This document shows positions 25,391 to 35,207 of a stretch of DNA of 64,000 nucleotides, one piece after another. Every line of letters begins with the position of its first letter. Positions within the stretch are counted from its first letter, which is position 1. The notes under the pieces were generated by a model. It had not been told where the DNA came from, made no database searches, and saw nothing but the letters and a program-made list of their open reading frames with translations. The position numbers and the translations under genes are program-made. Source of the DNA: Dolomedes plantarius (taxonomy: Eukaryota > Arthropoda > Arachnida > Araneae > Dolomedidae); the NCBI GenBank assembly GCA_907164885.2, contig OU015501.1:59615619-59679618 (forward strand). The letters run 5' to 3'.

Positions 25391-28300
25391 AGTGTATTTC
25401 TATATATACAATGGAACCTTGATCTATCGTTTTTCAATGGAAACTGAAATGAACGATAAATGTGGGAACATAACAATAAAATATCATCAGGACTGAGTGA
25501 AATGAACCTGCGTGAACATAACAAAAAAATATGATTGTCAGGATTCAGTGAAATGAACATACGGGAAAACGATGATTCGGGGAACGATCCATCAAGATTC
25601 TGCTGTATATATATGCATACATACATATTCATTCATCGGGCCCGTATTCTTGGGATTACATGCTATCCCACCCCGAAATGAAAAGGTTAAAAAGGAATTA
25701 ACATGTGATTACTACAGAGTGTGATTAATACTTTCTTTCCTAAATGGCATTTAGCTACACGTATCACCTCTTCTTACAGCTAGAGGTGTACAAAATAAGT
25801 GGTGAATGAGTCCCATAACCCCATAAAATTCTTGAGTCTCTCTAAAAATTAAATAAATTTGCTATATTAACAATATAAAATTTAAACATTAGTTTTGCAT
25901 CAAATTAGACAAATACCCATCCATGAGAGGAAAAGTTAAAACCTATCAGTGAATTCAAGATAAACTAGAAAATGACCTCAAAGATAAGATGTAACAATTT
26001 TATAAATATATTATTTTTATAAACTTATGTAAATATTGATCTTTTTTATCTTTCATAAAATCAGCAGGCACAGTTTTTCTCTTGTTTAAAATAATGGAGA
26101 TTATTTAACTATTAAAAAACAAAAAAACAGAATGTTGGTGACTTTTAACAATCCTATTGTTGATAGTCTAACCAGCATTCTATTGATATTCTAACGAGCT
26201 TCTTCTTTTTTTTTTTTAAACAAAACAAGCTTAAATAGAGCTTCAACTTGAAACATAAAAACAATGCAATGAAACTTGAATTCTGACTGATGTATTTTTC
26301 AGCAAATATATTGATCTAAAATAAGCTTATTTTAATACAACTTGTCAATAACAACATAAAAAATATAATAAAGCATGCATTTTATATTTAAAGACTGGTC
26401 AGCAGCATCAACTGAATAATTCATAGTACAAAGACAACGACAGAGGAGCCAACTAGGAAAATATTTATTTGATAGTATTGAGAATGGATGATAGGAAAAC
26501 TGGATACATATTACTTTCTCTGAGTTTCAAAAACTTTAGAACTACCTTGCTCAGCATCCAAATTGCTTCTTTTCCAAAGAAAAACTGTTCATTTAAAAAC
26601 TTTAAATTAACATTTAAAAAATTCAGTCAACTTGACTGGATTGACAGTTAACAGTTATATTCTTTAACAGAATGAATAATTTTAACTATATCATATTAAT
26701 CATGATGCTTCCAATACAAGAAAACTGAAATCTTAATTTAAAGAAAATGATATATTGGGTAATGTATTGTGTAGTTTAGGCAAATGACAGGATATTTAAA
26801 GAAAGAGATATATTGTAGATCATAAGCAAAATGGGTTAGGTGCCTAATCAGGATGTCTCTTAATAACAGAAAAGAAACTAAAGTCATGTAACCCATGTAT
26901 CATAATTTAAAGCCTCAAGGAACTGAACCTAGGACTAGTTCCCATAAAAATCAAGTGAACATATTAAGTGACATCAATTAGAAAAAAATAGCTTTCAATT
27001 TTGGCATAAACTTGATTTTCAACACTCTAAGAAAAGAAAATTATTAGCTACTGAAAATTCAAAATGTTTCAAAGCATGTAGATAAAATGTGACACAGTGT
27101 AGCAGAATGTATTATAATAGCACTTAATGAAAATATGTGATTTTGGTCAAGGGGCTACAGCTTCTTGAGTCTCAGAGAGGGGAATTCAAGCTCCTTCATA
27201 AAGAGCACAAAAAAGTCATAATAATGTTATGGCTAAGAACACCTAACTAACTTGACTGCTTGTGATGACTCTTAAACCAAACTCACTGATTACAATTTAA
27301 TAGCAGCATGAGCAGTTATATTATTTTAAGTAAAAAAACATGTAAAAGAAATAATTATTTAGGTCAAGAGTTTTTTAAATGACATGATATAATTCACATA
27401 ATTCAGATAGGTATTTTATATATATATAACTTTACGAACAATTTTGAGGACATTTTCAATTGATTTTCACATATTTATAATCTAGCAGTTTCTGTACATT
27501 TTCTAGATGATAAAAAAAAAAGGAATAATACCGGTATTTCAATAAAGAACAAAGATTCCTTTGACAAGATTATTGTAAGACAAATCTGAACAATTTTTAT
27601 GAAAAACTACAATTATTTATTTCATTTCATTTATTGCATACTGATAAGAGGATATCTAATCTCTACACTGACATCCAAACATAAATAACACAAGTAAGGT
27701 AAATTCAGTTATATCGTACAAACTCTTCTATTTAATATTGTTACATTTATGTTTACATCAATAAATTTTCTTATAAACTCATTAAATTTTAGGAAAATTA
27801 ATGAAGAAGAAAGAAAATTAAATGCCACAGTATTAAAGGCTAATAATTATTTTTAATTGTATGCACTACAGTTAAAATTTCAGTAACATTGTACTTATTA
27901 AGTACTTTAAAATTTACAAACTCAGATGTGTAATTATATGACGTATTAAGAATATTCTAACTAAAATCATACAAAGACTAATTCAATAGTTTACGGTTCA
28001 TAACATAATTAAAACTAACTAACCAAATTCATTGAAGAACTTAAAATATGAATATCACATATGAAGAAAGCATAATATAAGTAAAATTATGTGTCTATAA
28101 AATAAAATTTATAATGCTGATTTACACAAACATATTGACATAAGGTACAGGATTATTTTCTATTAGCTTTCAGTAAGAAAGTATAATCAATCATTCCCAA
28201 CTGATAATGAATAAAATATTATTTTAAGGAGTACACAAACTTTTAAATATCCGTTTACATATTTAAAGAGACCATGCGTAACATGCTTGATTCAAAGCTC

Positions 28301-29608
28301 AAAGCTTCATGAGAATTGATACACCTAATTTTTATCATTTTAATTCCATGCAGTTTAAGGCTGGTTTCTTAAGTAAAACTTAAGACAGATAGGCCACAAA
28401 ACAAATATTCCAAAGGTGTAAACTTACATCAAGATATATTACATAGGGCCCTCACAATATAGTTTCACTTACCACTATTGATTCTATAAATTCTTCCCTG
28501 ATGATACATTTTTGCTGGTCTCTTGAAGTTTGTAATATATGGATTTCGCTTGTAATTTCTACTTTCTAGACAGAATATATTAAATTGATATATACTAATA
28601 AGCATAATTTTTTCCAACAATAAAATAATATAAGTTTTACTGATATGGTAGATAAATATTAAATCTCCTGGCCACAGTATTATAATGCACTGAATTTCAG
28701 AGCTCTTATTTATACTTTTGAACAAAAAAAAATAACTTTTTACCATAAATACTACTCAAATTTTGGTAACAATCAATAGAATCATAAATGATTAAAAAAA
28801 AATGCCAATCAAGGAGGAGAAAATGAAAATCAATCAGTTAAAATCCAAAGAAAAACACAGATTTACATCTAAAAAGAAACCATAAGAAACAATAACTTGC
28901 AGTTATAATAAAAGTACTAAGAATATGATTTTTTTATTTAACTGTCTGATACTAACAGGAAAATAAGGGATTCTTAAAATTGCTACGTTGAAAATAATTT
29001 GAATATATTTACTAGCATATATATATATATACACACACATAACAGTAAATGCCCTTTATGTAATCATTGATATTTTTCAGATTTTAAACATCTAAGTAGC
29101 TAATTATGTATAGCAGTCAAAGTAGACTAACCAGAAAGGCTACAAGGCAATAAAATATTATTTGTTCACTGTTTCAAAATGAATGAAACATTCATTTGAA
29201 AACTGAGTCTTGATACAATATTTAGTATTAATTAAATGATACATTTATTATTTTCTAAAGATTATGGGTAAATTGGAAGAACTGTAAAAACTAGCCCATC
29301 AGAAAATATTTCAGTCTCTGATTTAAATAAATATATTAAACTAAATGCACGTAAAAGATTCAATAAAACGGCAGTCACAAGCATTAAGTGTGTGCGTATA
29401 TAAATGATACAACATGAACGTGGTTGCCTTCGTTATAAAGCGTAAAGGTTTAACACTAACAGTAATAAACACCTCAAAATTAAATCTAATTAAAAAAATT
29501 CAGTAAAAAAGAGTTACCAGGGTAGGCAGATGAACAGATGATTAAACTCATGAATAAAATAGAAAAACTATACAACTCCATCTTATGATGTGTTTGATTT
29601 ATGCACAG
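10984..29608 (-). CDS. KIAA0319L: KIAA0319/KIAA0319L-like (AAVR-type) PKD-domain membrane glycoprotein, N-terminal 530 residues
   Basis: Twelve minus-strand exons join in phase: 29608-29518 (ATG at 29581), 28565-28473, 23511-23230, 23081-23039, 19377-19071, 17624-17471, 16425-16319, 15733-15646, 15358-15266, 13638-13506, 11296-11232, 11144-10984. All introns are GT-AG. Domains: signal peptide (1-19), MANSC-like region with eight Cys (about 53-146), acidic linker, EGF-like six-Cys region (about 200-245), PKD1 (about 283-379), PKD2 (about 382-476), start of PKD3 (478-530). PKD domains carry the family's 'TLNGNLSTDD', 'YQWE' and 'LxxGLYxFKVTV' motifs and many N-glycosylation sequons. The family comprises type I membrane proteins of cell surface and Golgi; the human KIAA0319L protein is the AAV receptor, and KIAA0319 is a dyslexia-candidate gene. 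The remaining PKD repeats, membrane segment and tail must lie left of the window. Whether this is orthologous to KIAA0319 or KIAA0319L cannot be separated here. Confidence 0.9.
11232..11296 (-). CDS. KIAA0319L: KIAA0319L-like exon 11, end of PKD2
   Basis: Encodes LTVTDSKGAFNFTFANVTVQ, closing the second PKD domain. Acceptor TTTCTAG, donor AAGG|GTAACT, phase 2 in and 1 out. Confidence 0.88.
12087..12898 (+). mobile_element. LTR-retrotransposon gag fragment enclosed by 75-bp inverted repeats
   Basis: The left arm 12087-12162 reads as an LTR end followed by a primer-binding-like AACTGGTGACC, the usual layout in front of a Ty3/gypsy gag. The right arm 12824-12898 is its inverted complement with only a few mismatches, including GGTCACCAGTTTGTAGCTCC. 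Between them lies only gag sequence. This intronic block is not a normal LTR element, whose repeats are direct. Confidence 0.65.
12208..12822 (+). pseudogene. Ty3/gypsy-type gag, degraded
   Basis: Reads MAYNQSGDSIENAK, then 'PPF', a stop, 'DKPEYWFYQTEVQFKICGIT' and 'ETKFNYLVLQL', then 'ERLLNLFKESENLRIKCLIT', stops, and after a frame change 'LWLEKLPENIKNILFVSD' and 'KLAIMAEKIHD'. This order matches the gag of arthropod Ty3 elements. Several stops make it inactive. No protease, RT or integrase follows. It lies in the intron between exons 10 and 11 of the KIAA0319L-like gene, in antisense orientation to it. Confidence 0.7.
13506..13638 (-). CDS. KIAA0319L: KIAA0319L-like exon 10, middle of PKD2
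   Basis: Encodes FSTDDDKITKYQWEVLQVPI... and ends LIPGLYRFK, both diagnostic of KIAA0319-type PKD domains. Phase 1 in, phase 2 out (TTCAA|GTAAGT). Confidence 0.9.
13804..14615 (-). mobile_element. Internally deleted mariner element
   Basis: Terminal inverted repeats CAAGGGTCATTCTAAAAGT (13804) and ACTTTTAGAATGGCCCTTG (ending 14615) are flanked by TA on both sides. At 812 bp it is shorter than the usual 1.3 kb. Minus-strand coding keeps the mariner N-terminus (VRFLNAK/EIHRQ-type HTH remnants near 14370-14450) and C-terminus, while the catalytic middle is missing. It lies in an intron of the KIAA0319L-like gene. Confidence 0.8.
13903..14325 (-). pseudogene. mariner transposase C-terminal remnant
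   Basis: A 140-codon frame ends with 'PPYRLNLASSDIFFFTKLKD' and 'WFNLNGNYVEK', matching the mariner 'PYSPDLAPSDY..F..LK' block and C-terminus. The catalytic D of 'SPDLAPSD' is changed and the first two acids are absent. Inactive. Confidence 0.75.
14636..14653. repeat. Short (TA)n microsatellite
   Basis: About nine TA dinucleotides in an intron. Confidence 0.8.
15266..15358 (-). CDS. KIAA0319L: KIAA0319L-like exon 9, start of PKD2
   Basis: Encodes ERENKPPIAIIQPSNVTVKL then PNKDTVLDGS, the standard opening of this PKD type. Phase 1-1, donor TCCT|GTAAGT. Confidence 0.88.
15646..15733 (-). CDS. KIAA0319L: KIAA0319L-like exon 8, end of PKD1
   Basis: Encodes LRAGLYTFKVTVSSANAVGE, the closing strands of the PKD fold, then MVNVTVLP. 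Acceptor TTTTTAG, donor CCAC|GTGAGT. Confidence 0.88.
16319..16425 (-). CDS. KIAA0319L: KIAA0319L-like exon 7, middle of PKD1
   Basis: Contains the conserved 'YKYEWALISHPIGDETG' block of KIAA0319-type PKD domains. Phase 1 in, phase 0 out (AAG|GTATCC). Confidence 0.88.
16629..16878. mobile_element. Fold-back MITE, about 250 bp
   Basis: ATCTGTATGTCAGAGGTAAA (from 16633) followed by CAATCATAAGTGAATTTT is the near-perfect inverse of AAATTCACTTATGATGG, TTTACCTCTGACATACAGAT ending near 16874. The arms are about 38-40 bp. There is no coding capacity of its own; the open frame across it is incidental. Superfamily not assigned. Confidence 0.6.
16870..16916. repeat. 47-bp hairpin
   Basis: Perfect 17-bp arms CAGATATATAGGTTACT (16870-16886) and AGTAACCTATATATCTG (16900-16916) with a 13-base loop. 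It abuts the fold-back MITE and shares its right end. Confidence 0.75.
17471..17624 (-). CDS. KIAA0319L: KIAA0319L-like exon 6, start of PKD1
   Basis: Ser/Thr linker then VSAGDNVTLQLPENEVTLSA, the first strands of a PKD domain. Phase 0 in, phase 1 out (GATG|GTACCT). Confidence 0.88.
17778..18020. repeat. Tc1-like terminal fragment
   Basis: Begins TA|CACTGAAGTGCCAG and ATACCTGTCTA, close to the terminus of the Tc1 element at 50012. The opposite terminus was not found and no transposase is present. Confidence 0.4.
18055..18083. repeat. (TA)n microsatellite
   Basis: About 14 TA dinucleotides in the intron between exons 5 and 6 of the KIAA0319L-like gene. Confidence 0.85.
18140..18456 (+). promoter_or_regulatory. 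Possible solo LTR
   Basis: A TATAAAAGACC motif near 18319 is followed about 75 bases later by AATAAATC (near 18393) and a terminal ...TATTACA near 18455. This arrangement resembles U3-R-U5 of an LTR. No coding sequence adjoins and the left boundary is not certain. Confidence 0.3.
19071..19377 (-). CDS. KIAA0319L: KIAA0319L-like exon 5, acidic linker and EGF-like six-cysteine region
   Basis: Encodes an acidic stretch (FYSDDSVDDSDKD) then six cysteines spaced C-x7-C-x5-C-x11-C-x-C-x11-C, an EGF-like pattern, followed by a Ser/Thr-rich linker. Enters in phase 2 and leaves in phase 0 at ACG|GTATAG. The donor is weaker than the others. Confidence 0.85.
20085..21660 (+). pseudogene. Decayed Tc1-like transposase element
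   Basis: Starts at TA|CAGTGGGTGCAAAAAG. Pieces in order: HTH 'ISEQFNSLQERIILLHFEGK' (near 20420); 'GAHM', 'ICDETIAESIGKCVSVSTIQ' (near 20680-20740); the first catalytic block 'LFTDESKLNLLSL' (near 20870-20900); 'PKNISLTIKFG' (near 20960). The second and third acidic residues were not found intact. Many stops and frame changes show an old copy in an intron. Confidence 0.65.
21987..22932. mobile_element. Tigger/pogo-like non-autonomous DNA transposon
   Basis: Terminal inverted repeats CAGTGGTACCTCGACTTAC (21987) and GTAAGTCGAGGTACCACTG (ending 22932), with sub-terminal CGAGTTACGAGC / ACTCGTATCTCG phrases on both sides. The 946-bp interior has short open frames without recognisable transposase. 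It sits in the intron just downstream of exon 4 of the KIAA0319L-like gene (107 bp away). A second copy that carries this exon is at 43081-44849. Confidence 0.75.
23039..23081 (-). CDS. KIAA0319L: KIAA0319L-like exon 4, 43-nt acidic mini-exon
   Basis: Encodes DDKYYDDVNDADTGK (the last codon is split). Acceptor TTTTTTAG and donor AA|GTAAGT; phase 1 in, phase 2 out, matching its neighbours. An identical copy of this exon with both splice sites exists at 43201-43243 on the other strand. Confidence 0.85.
23230..23511 (-). CDS. KIAA0319L: KIAA0319L-like exon 3, MANSC-like cysteine region
   Basis: Phase 1-1, 94 residues. It contains eight cysteines, including the 'RDCIEACCEDSSCNVAFF' core and 'CHSYQSC', which match the MANSC pattern at the N-terminus of KIAA0319 proteins. 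Acceptor TTTTCAG, donor G|GTTAGT. Confidence 0.88.
24349..24760 (+). promoter_or_regulatory. Promoter-like or solo-LTR-like block
   Basis: Starts TGTGGCACTGTAG and contains a CTGTAGTTTTGCTACAG hairpin, GGGTATAAAATGG near 24379 and GT-rich sequence that contrasts with the AT-rich intron. No coding sequence follows. LTR identity is only a guess. Confidence 0.25.
25289..25688. mobile_element. Fold-back element with nested Tigger-like MITE and microsatellites
   Basis: Outer arms ACCTTTTCCTTACAGGGTGG near 25289 and CCACCCCGAAATGAAAAGGT near 25688 share the GGGTGGGATAGCATGT core in inverted form. Inside are (GAAT)n, (CA)n and (TA)n tracts, and a shorter element bounded by CAATGGAACCTTGATCTATC (near 25409) and GATCCATCAAGATTCTGCTG (near 25604). 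Confidence 0.55.
28473..28565 (-). CDS. KIAA0319L: KIAA0319L-like exon 2, basic linker
   Basis: Acceptor CTAG at 28566-28567 and donor G|GTAAGT. It encodes a 31-residue basic segment beginning ESRNYKRNPY. Phase 1 on both sides fits its neighbours exactly. There is no recognisable domain, so the support is splice sites and phase. Confidence 0.65.
29518..29608 (-). CDS. KIAA0319L: KIAA0319L-like exon with 5' UTR, start codon and signal peptide
   Basis: ATG at 29581-29579 starts MELYSFSILFMSLIICSSAY, a short hydrophobic signal peptide, and the exon ends at donor G|GTAACT in phase 1. Upstream, a strong polypyrimidine run plus CTAG acceptor (AG at 29610-29609) indicates that 27 nt of 5' UTR begin here and that a non-coding first exon lies farther right. 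Confidence 0.8.
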
Positions 29609-30576
29609 CTAGAAAAAAAAAAGGAAAATTTTTTACACAGGCGAAATACATCAATTATACACAGCTTCAAAAATAAATACAAGATAAGATAGCATCATAA
29701 CATTTTGAGTCATATTAATTAAAACTATTCATTAACGTTAACTTGTCTTAATATAAATCGGAAGCGAGTGAAACATCACGACTCATTAGAGATTTCATTT
29801 CGATGAGTTATGGTTAAGTAAGTACAGCAAATAAATCCATTTATTTTATTCCAGATTGGCATTAACTAATTCGCTGTAAAATATTTTCGCGTTTTAAATC
29901 TTACTCGTGTTTAATAAATCACGTGACCTTAATCGATACTTAAACAAACATACCGATTTGTTCTAGAAAATAACATAATACATCTCAAGTTAAATGCTCA
30001 GCACTTCTGCAGGTTTATTAATGAATGTTGATCAACATTTGTTTGCATCATAACATAATCCAGTCAAAACAGAACTGTGCATTGGAAAACAACTTCAGGC
30101 TCTCACAGTTAACAAAACATAACCATTTAATATTTTCGGAAATATGTGGCTTGTATACAGTACCAGAATTTCGAGGGTCTATACAGCAATCAATGTTCTT
30201 GAATCAACAGAACTTTCCTAACTTAACCGTAAAACTCTGAGCTTAACATATCGAGATAGATATAGTCCGAGCCAAGACTAACATTTTTATTCCGCCACGG
30301 CTAGTGTGTGCTGTAGATTTGCACCCTGAGCATTCCTCTTGCATACAGCTTTACGACATGGGATACAGGAATGCTCGGGATGCGACAGAATTTTCTTAGA
30401 ATACAGCGTGAAAACTCTCGCAGTTTTAGAATAATTAAGGACATTGACATTTGTCATCATACAATTCCACTTAATATATGATCTTCAGAAGAAAGTACCA
30501 ATTTTCTGTAACTTAATTGATTCGTAGACGGCCAAGGGCCAGCTGTACTAAGATGAAGAAAGGATAACTAGAATTA
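29609..30576. other. Upstream region of the KIAA0319L-like gene
   Basis: No gene recognised. The non-coding first exon and promoter implied by the acceptor at 29609 should lie here or farther right. Bases 30280-30420 are less AT-rich and carry a fold-back AGCATTCCTCTTGCATACAG / GATACAGGAATGCT. No TATA or initiator is convincing. Confidence 0.4.
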
Positions 30577-30803
30577 CACTCATGTCCATAAATTAAGAAT
30601 AATGCCAGCTCCGGCAAATAAAGGTTCAGAAACAAAAGAAACGTGACTTATTCATAAAGCCCATTTACTAAACAAAAGATAAAGAACAAAAAAGATGGTG
30701 TATGTATGATACCATTCATAAAAACTACGATTTTTGAGCCCTGGAGAAATTGTAAAAAATATCTCCTTTAAAAAAACTTAATGTTACATGGTTGGTATGA
30801 TGG

Positions 30804-30967
30804 TTAATAAATTGTATGTCTCCCATGCGATGAAATACGGTCCGTACAACGCCTATGCATGCTGAGTATCAAATTATCGAGCTGATCTTGGGGAAGATTA
30901 CTCCACTCAGCAAGTAATGCTCTCCCAAGTTCCGAAACACATGTAGGAGGTGGTTGACGGGCTGCAA
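30804..30967 (-). pseudogene. Tc1-like transposase, C-terminal piece
   Basis: Encodes RRVAARQPPPTCVSELGRAL then SNLPQDQLDNLILSMHRRC, the C-terminal part after the catalytic domain. It is separated from the rest by the hAT. The triplet order joins to 'HVWDMLGRR' on the far side of the insertion. Confidence 0.8.
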
Positions 30968-30975
30968 CTCGTCGG

Positions 30976-33900
30976 CAGGGCCAGATTTCCCATAAAGCCA
31001 ACCTAGGCCATGGCCTAGGGAGCAGCCGTTAAGAGGGCGTAAATTTAGAAGAAGTAAAAACCAAATTATAAAATTTTTATCGATATAAAACGAGGAAGTT
31101 CAATTTTTTTTTCTTTTTCATTTTTATTTATATATTCTTAGTATCGCTAAAAATCTTATTTGCAATATACGCATTTTGAAATAACTTTTTCGTCAACTGA
31201 CTAATTTTTTCCTTCTTTTTCTTTCATTCTTTTCCCAGACATCCATCATGAGTTAACGAGAAGCAGCTTAAGAATTCTTGCAATTTGAAGGGATAATGAT
31301 TGCAGAAAGAAGTCGGACTTGAACGTCACAAAAGACAACTTCCGCTGTATCTTTCGATACATTTGACAAACAGCAAACAGCTCTCGCTTTTTCCTCCAAA
31401 AACAGATTTCAGACCAGGGGCAGTCCGATAAGAAGACTAATGGTTTTTAAACTCGGAACCCATCCTCATCTCTCCAGTAATTGCTGTCCCGTTGTCAAAG
31501 GAACTATGGCACCCTCCAGGTTTAGAAATTGTTTCAAGGTGAAAGAATCATTGTGTGAACACCGGACTAGGGTGTCTTTCTCTGCAAGGTGTTTCTTTCA
31601 AGTAAAATGGACTATTATATGGAAACCGCCAGAGTGTCTGAAACTTGAAGGGGTCGTCTTAGAAAAGAGACAGTTAATTTTGTAAAGGGAACCGAAATAT
31701 TTGTCGGTTCTTTTCTTCTAAATTTTTCTTTGGGGGGAGCTCAAGTTGGGCAAATCAGGTTCCCAAAAGTGAACATGTAAGAGGATCGCGTACCAATCCA
31801 GGTTGAGAGGGAATTAAAAGGAAAGAGAGGACGGATTGAGCCTCAAGGGGTTAAAGGGTAGGGCCCGTGTTTGGTTTTGATACGAAAAGAGACTTGTTTT
31901 TCCGTTAGAATGTGATCTGCAAGCTCATTTTGGCTGAGTGTTTTTTCAACCTTTTGCAGTATACAAAACATAAATTGTTTTGAGCTTATAGCCCAGTAGC
32001 TATGTACATCTTACCACGCAAAAGATCGGGTATTAGATTTTTTTCTCCTATTTGTATATGTTTAGTCCAGTAGTGAAAAACCGAGTTTTCCAATTCGAAA
32101 GACCTCGGCGGAATTTTCTGTGGCCTGAAAACAACGAAATTTTTTTTACTTTTTTTTGGGTTTTTTTTCAAATATCTCGGCAATGGTTGGTTCTAGAGCT
32201 TAGATTGCAGTTACAATCTTAAAGAAGACAAAATTTTTAACAAATCTTATATTTACATCTTTTTTCTAAACCCAATAACAAGCGAACTACAGCGTCAGGA
32301 AAATGGGATATTTTATTCAACTTGTCGAGAAAGACGCAAAACTTACTTCACACTAACTCGTACAATTGCTATATATATATCCATATTTGAGGAATGCACA
32401 ATATGTGTATTACAACATAGATATTTTTTTACTCGCACATACTTGAATAGGGTGCATATTTATATAATTATCTAGCGAGGCCTATCTAATATTCTATGTT
32501 TAAGTTAGAATTTTCTGATAGCGTTTTTAAATGGAAAAATTTAAGCTTTGAAACAATGTGGAAGAAAATCCGGGGCTACCTTCGTCTAAACTCAAATATT
32601 TAAAACAAGAACATAATGTTCCGGAGAAAGTTTACCTCCCAAAACATAGGGTAACATATGTGTTAAAAAATCACTAGTTTTCATTAAAAAAAGTTTTATG
32701 TATATATATATTTTTTGGAATCACATTTTAAGGTCTTTTAAAACAAAGTATATTTTTTTAATTAAAATTAAAGCTCTGCAAATGAATTTCCAAAACGAAG
32801 TGATCTCTGTTAGAGTAAAGTAACCTTTTCTTATACTTATCTGGAGTTGTGTTTGAGAAAAATTCATAAAATATTGATATTTTATATAATAACTGTAAAA
32901 TCAAAAGCAATTAAAGATAAACAACTTTATCATTTTATTTTTTAAGCTAAACTACCGAATAAACATGAAACAATCAATTTTAGCTGAAAAGCAAAAATGC
33001 ATTTTATCTCCCTTATAAAATGAACTTTTATATTAATAATAAGAGATAATTGTGATAAATTATTATAAAAACTTAGATTTTTAGTATTGGGTAAATGTGT
33101 TGTTGAAATATCTTTTCAAACTTCTGCTTTGAACAATGCAACCTTTCGATGCCAGGTCACCAGGAGCCAGGAGTATATATTATAACAAACATTTTTTAAA
33201 ACATAGAGGAGCTAAACTTGGAAGAATTGATCTGCAGCTAACTAAAATGGTTGATCAAGAAATTGAATACTGGAGAAATGTGTTACACAGAGTGGTAGTA
33301 ATTAAAGCTCTTGCTTCGCGTGGCTTGCCATTTAGAGGTCGAAATGAAATATTTGGTTCTAATAATAATGGCAACTACATGCTGATGTTGGAGACAATTT
33401 CTGTGTTTGATCCAATTTTGGCTGATCACATCAGGAAATTCGGGAATCCAGGTAGTGGACAGACATTCTATCTCTCATCTACTACTTGTGATGAGTTCAT
33501 CGAGCTCCTAGCTAAAAAGTACTAACGCATATTGCTAATGAAGCTAGAACATCAAAGTACTATTCCCTTGTTGTAGATTCAACTCCTGGTATCTCGCATG
33601 TGGATCAGCTGTCGTTTGTTTTGAGATATGTGAAAGAAAATGAGAAACCTGTTGAGAGATTTATAAAATTTTTACCTAACACTGGCCACGAAGCCCATGA
33701 AATGTTTGAAGCTGTTATTAAGACTGTCACTGATCTCCACCTTGGTATCTTGAAATGTCGTGGTCAATCATATGACAATGCAGCTAATATGGCTGGTGTT
33801 TACTCAGGTCTTCAGGCTAGGATACTTGAAGTTTCTCCTCTTGCATCCTTCATACCTTGTGCAGGACACTCTAAATTTAGTGGGCACACATGCTGTAGAT

Positions 33901-35199
33901 TGCTGCATTGAAACCATATCGTTTTTTAATTTGCTTCAAGAACTTTATAATTTTTTCTCGTCGTCTACAGCGAGGTGGGAAGCATTGAAGAAAAATAGCA
34001 CCCTTACCGCGAAAAGCCTCTCCATGGTCGGCAAGATATGATGCTTGTAGAGCATTAAAAGAAGATTGGTTTGCAGTCATAAAAGCTCTAAAATACTTTG
34101 AAAGTGACGAAAGTCAAAAATCAGGAACAAGAGCAGAAGCTAGAGCTATACTAACGAAGTTGCAAAGGCTCGAAACAGTATTCATGGCACAGTTTTGGGG
34201 AACGGTGCTGATTAGACTTCACCAAGTCAATAAGTATGTACAAAACGTAGAACTTGATGTTTCAGAAGTTGCCACAGTTCTTCGGTCACTCGTAAAGTTC
34301 TTGTTAGAACTGCGAGAACAATTTGATATATATTAAAACAAAGTTCTGGATATTTCAGAAAAGAAAGTTTATGAGCTTGATGAAAAGCGTCAGGTTTTTA
34401 GAAAACTACAAGCTGACGAAAAACGTGAAGGCGAAGTTAATTTAAACGGGCGTGATATCTTTAGAGTTAATACCTATTTCACGATTGTGGACAAACTCAA
34501 AGCAGAGCTTGAGAAGAGGTCACAAGCTTATAGAGAGCTCGGTGAAAAATTTAAAGGAATTACAAAAATTTGGTCACTGACTTCTCCTGAGCTTGAAGAA
34601 GAGGGAAGAAAATTACAGGAAATTTTTAAAGATGATTTGGATCCTGCATTATGTGATGAACTGCAACATCTAAAATCTCACATAACTGAGTGCAGCATAG
34701 GTTCGAAAAGTCCCTTGGCAATTTGCAAGTGGCTTCGTGAAAGTGGATAACAAACAGTGTATCCAAATGTTGATATCGTATTGAGAATGTTTGTGTGCAC
34801 ACCTGCCACAAATGCCTCTGCAGAAAGATCTTTTCTGCACTAAAAAGAATCAAAGATCATTTAAGATCTTTGCTGCAACAAGACAAACTAAATGCCTGGC
34901 ACTTCTTTGCATTGAAGCAGACTTAACAAGATCTGTTGACTTCAATGAAACTATTGAAGAATTTTCATGGGCGAAAGCACGAAGGAAAAAAATTGTAATT
35001 GTAATTTTTAGATAAATTAGAAGAAATTATGTAGAAAATTTTTTTAAAATATGCTATTCAAATGTTTATTAAGTTTATATGTTTCAAAAACTCTTACTGT
35101 ATATCAAATCTAATGTTATAAGTCAAAAATTTGATTGGAAGGAAGGGGGTGCAAAATGGTGCTTGGCCTAGGGCATAAAAATATGTAAATCCGTCCCTG
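30976..35199 (+). mobile_element. ZMYM1-like hAT transposon with 8-bp target duplication
   Basis: Starts CAGGGCCAGATTTCCCATAA and ends ATATGTAAATCCGTCCCTG, with GGCCTAGGG motifs near both ends. The 8-bp duplication CTCGTCGG occurs at 30968-30975 and 35200-35207. Length is 4224 bp. It carries a broken plus-strand transposase (33136-35015) and about 2 kb of non-coding or unrecognised 5' sequence. Inserted into the Tc1 transposase gene. Confidence 0.85.
33136..35015 (+). pseudogene. ZMYM1-like hAT transposase, broken
   Basis: Pieces in order: 'YWRNVLHRVVVIKALASRGLP' region, 'FRGRNEIFGSNNNGNYM', 'LADHIRKFGN', 'YLSSTTCDEFIELLAKKY' (33136-33525); 'HVDQLSFVLRYV' and 'CRGQSYDNAANMAGVYSGLQ' (33600-33830); 'HAVDCC' in another frame; 'TRWSARYDACRALKEDW'; and the C-terminal dimerisation block 'TNASAERSFSALKRIKDHLR' (about 34810-34870, frameshifted). 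Several stops and frame changes. The family, with the conserved hAT DDE/RNase H fold and C-terminal hATC region, is recognised from motif order. Confidence 0.8.
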
Positions 35200-35207
35200 C
35201 TCGTCGG

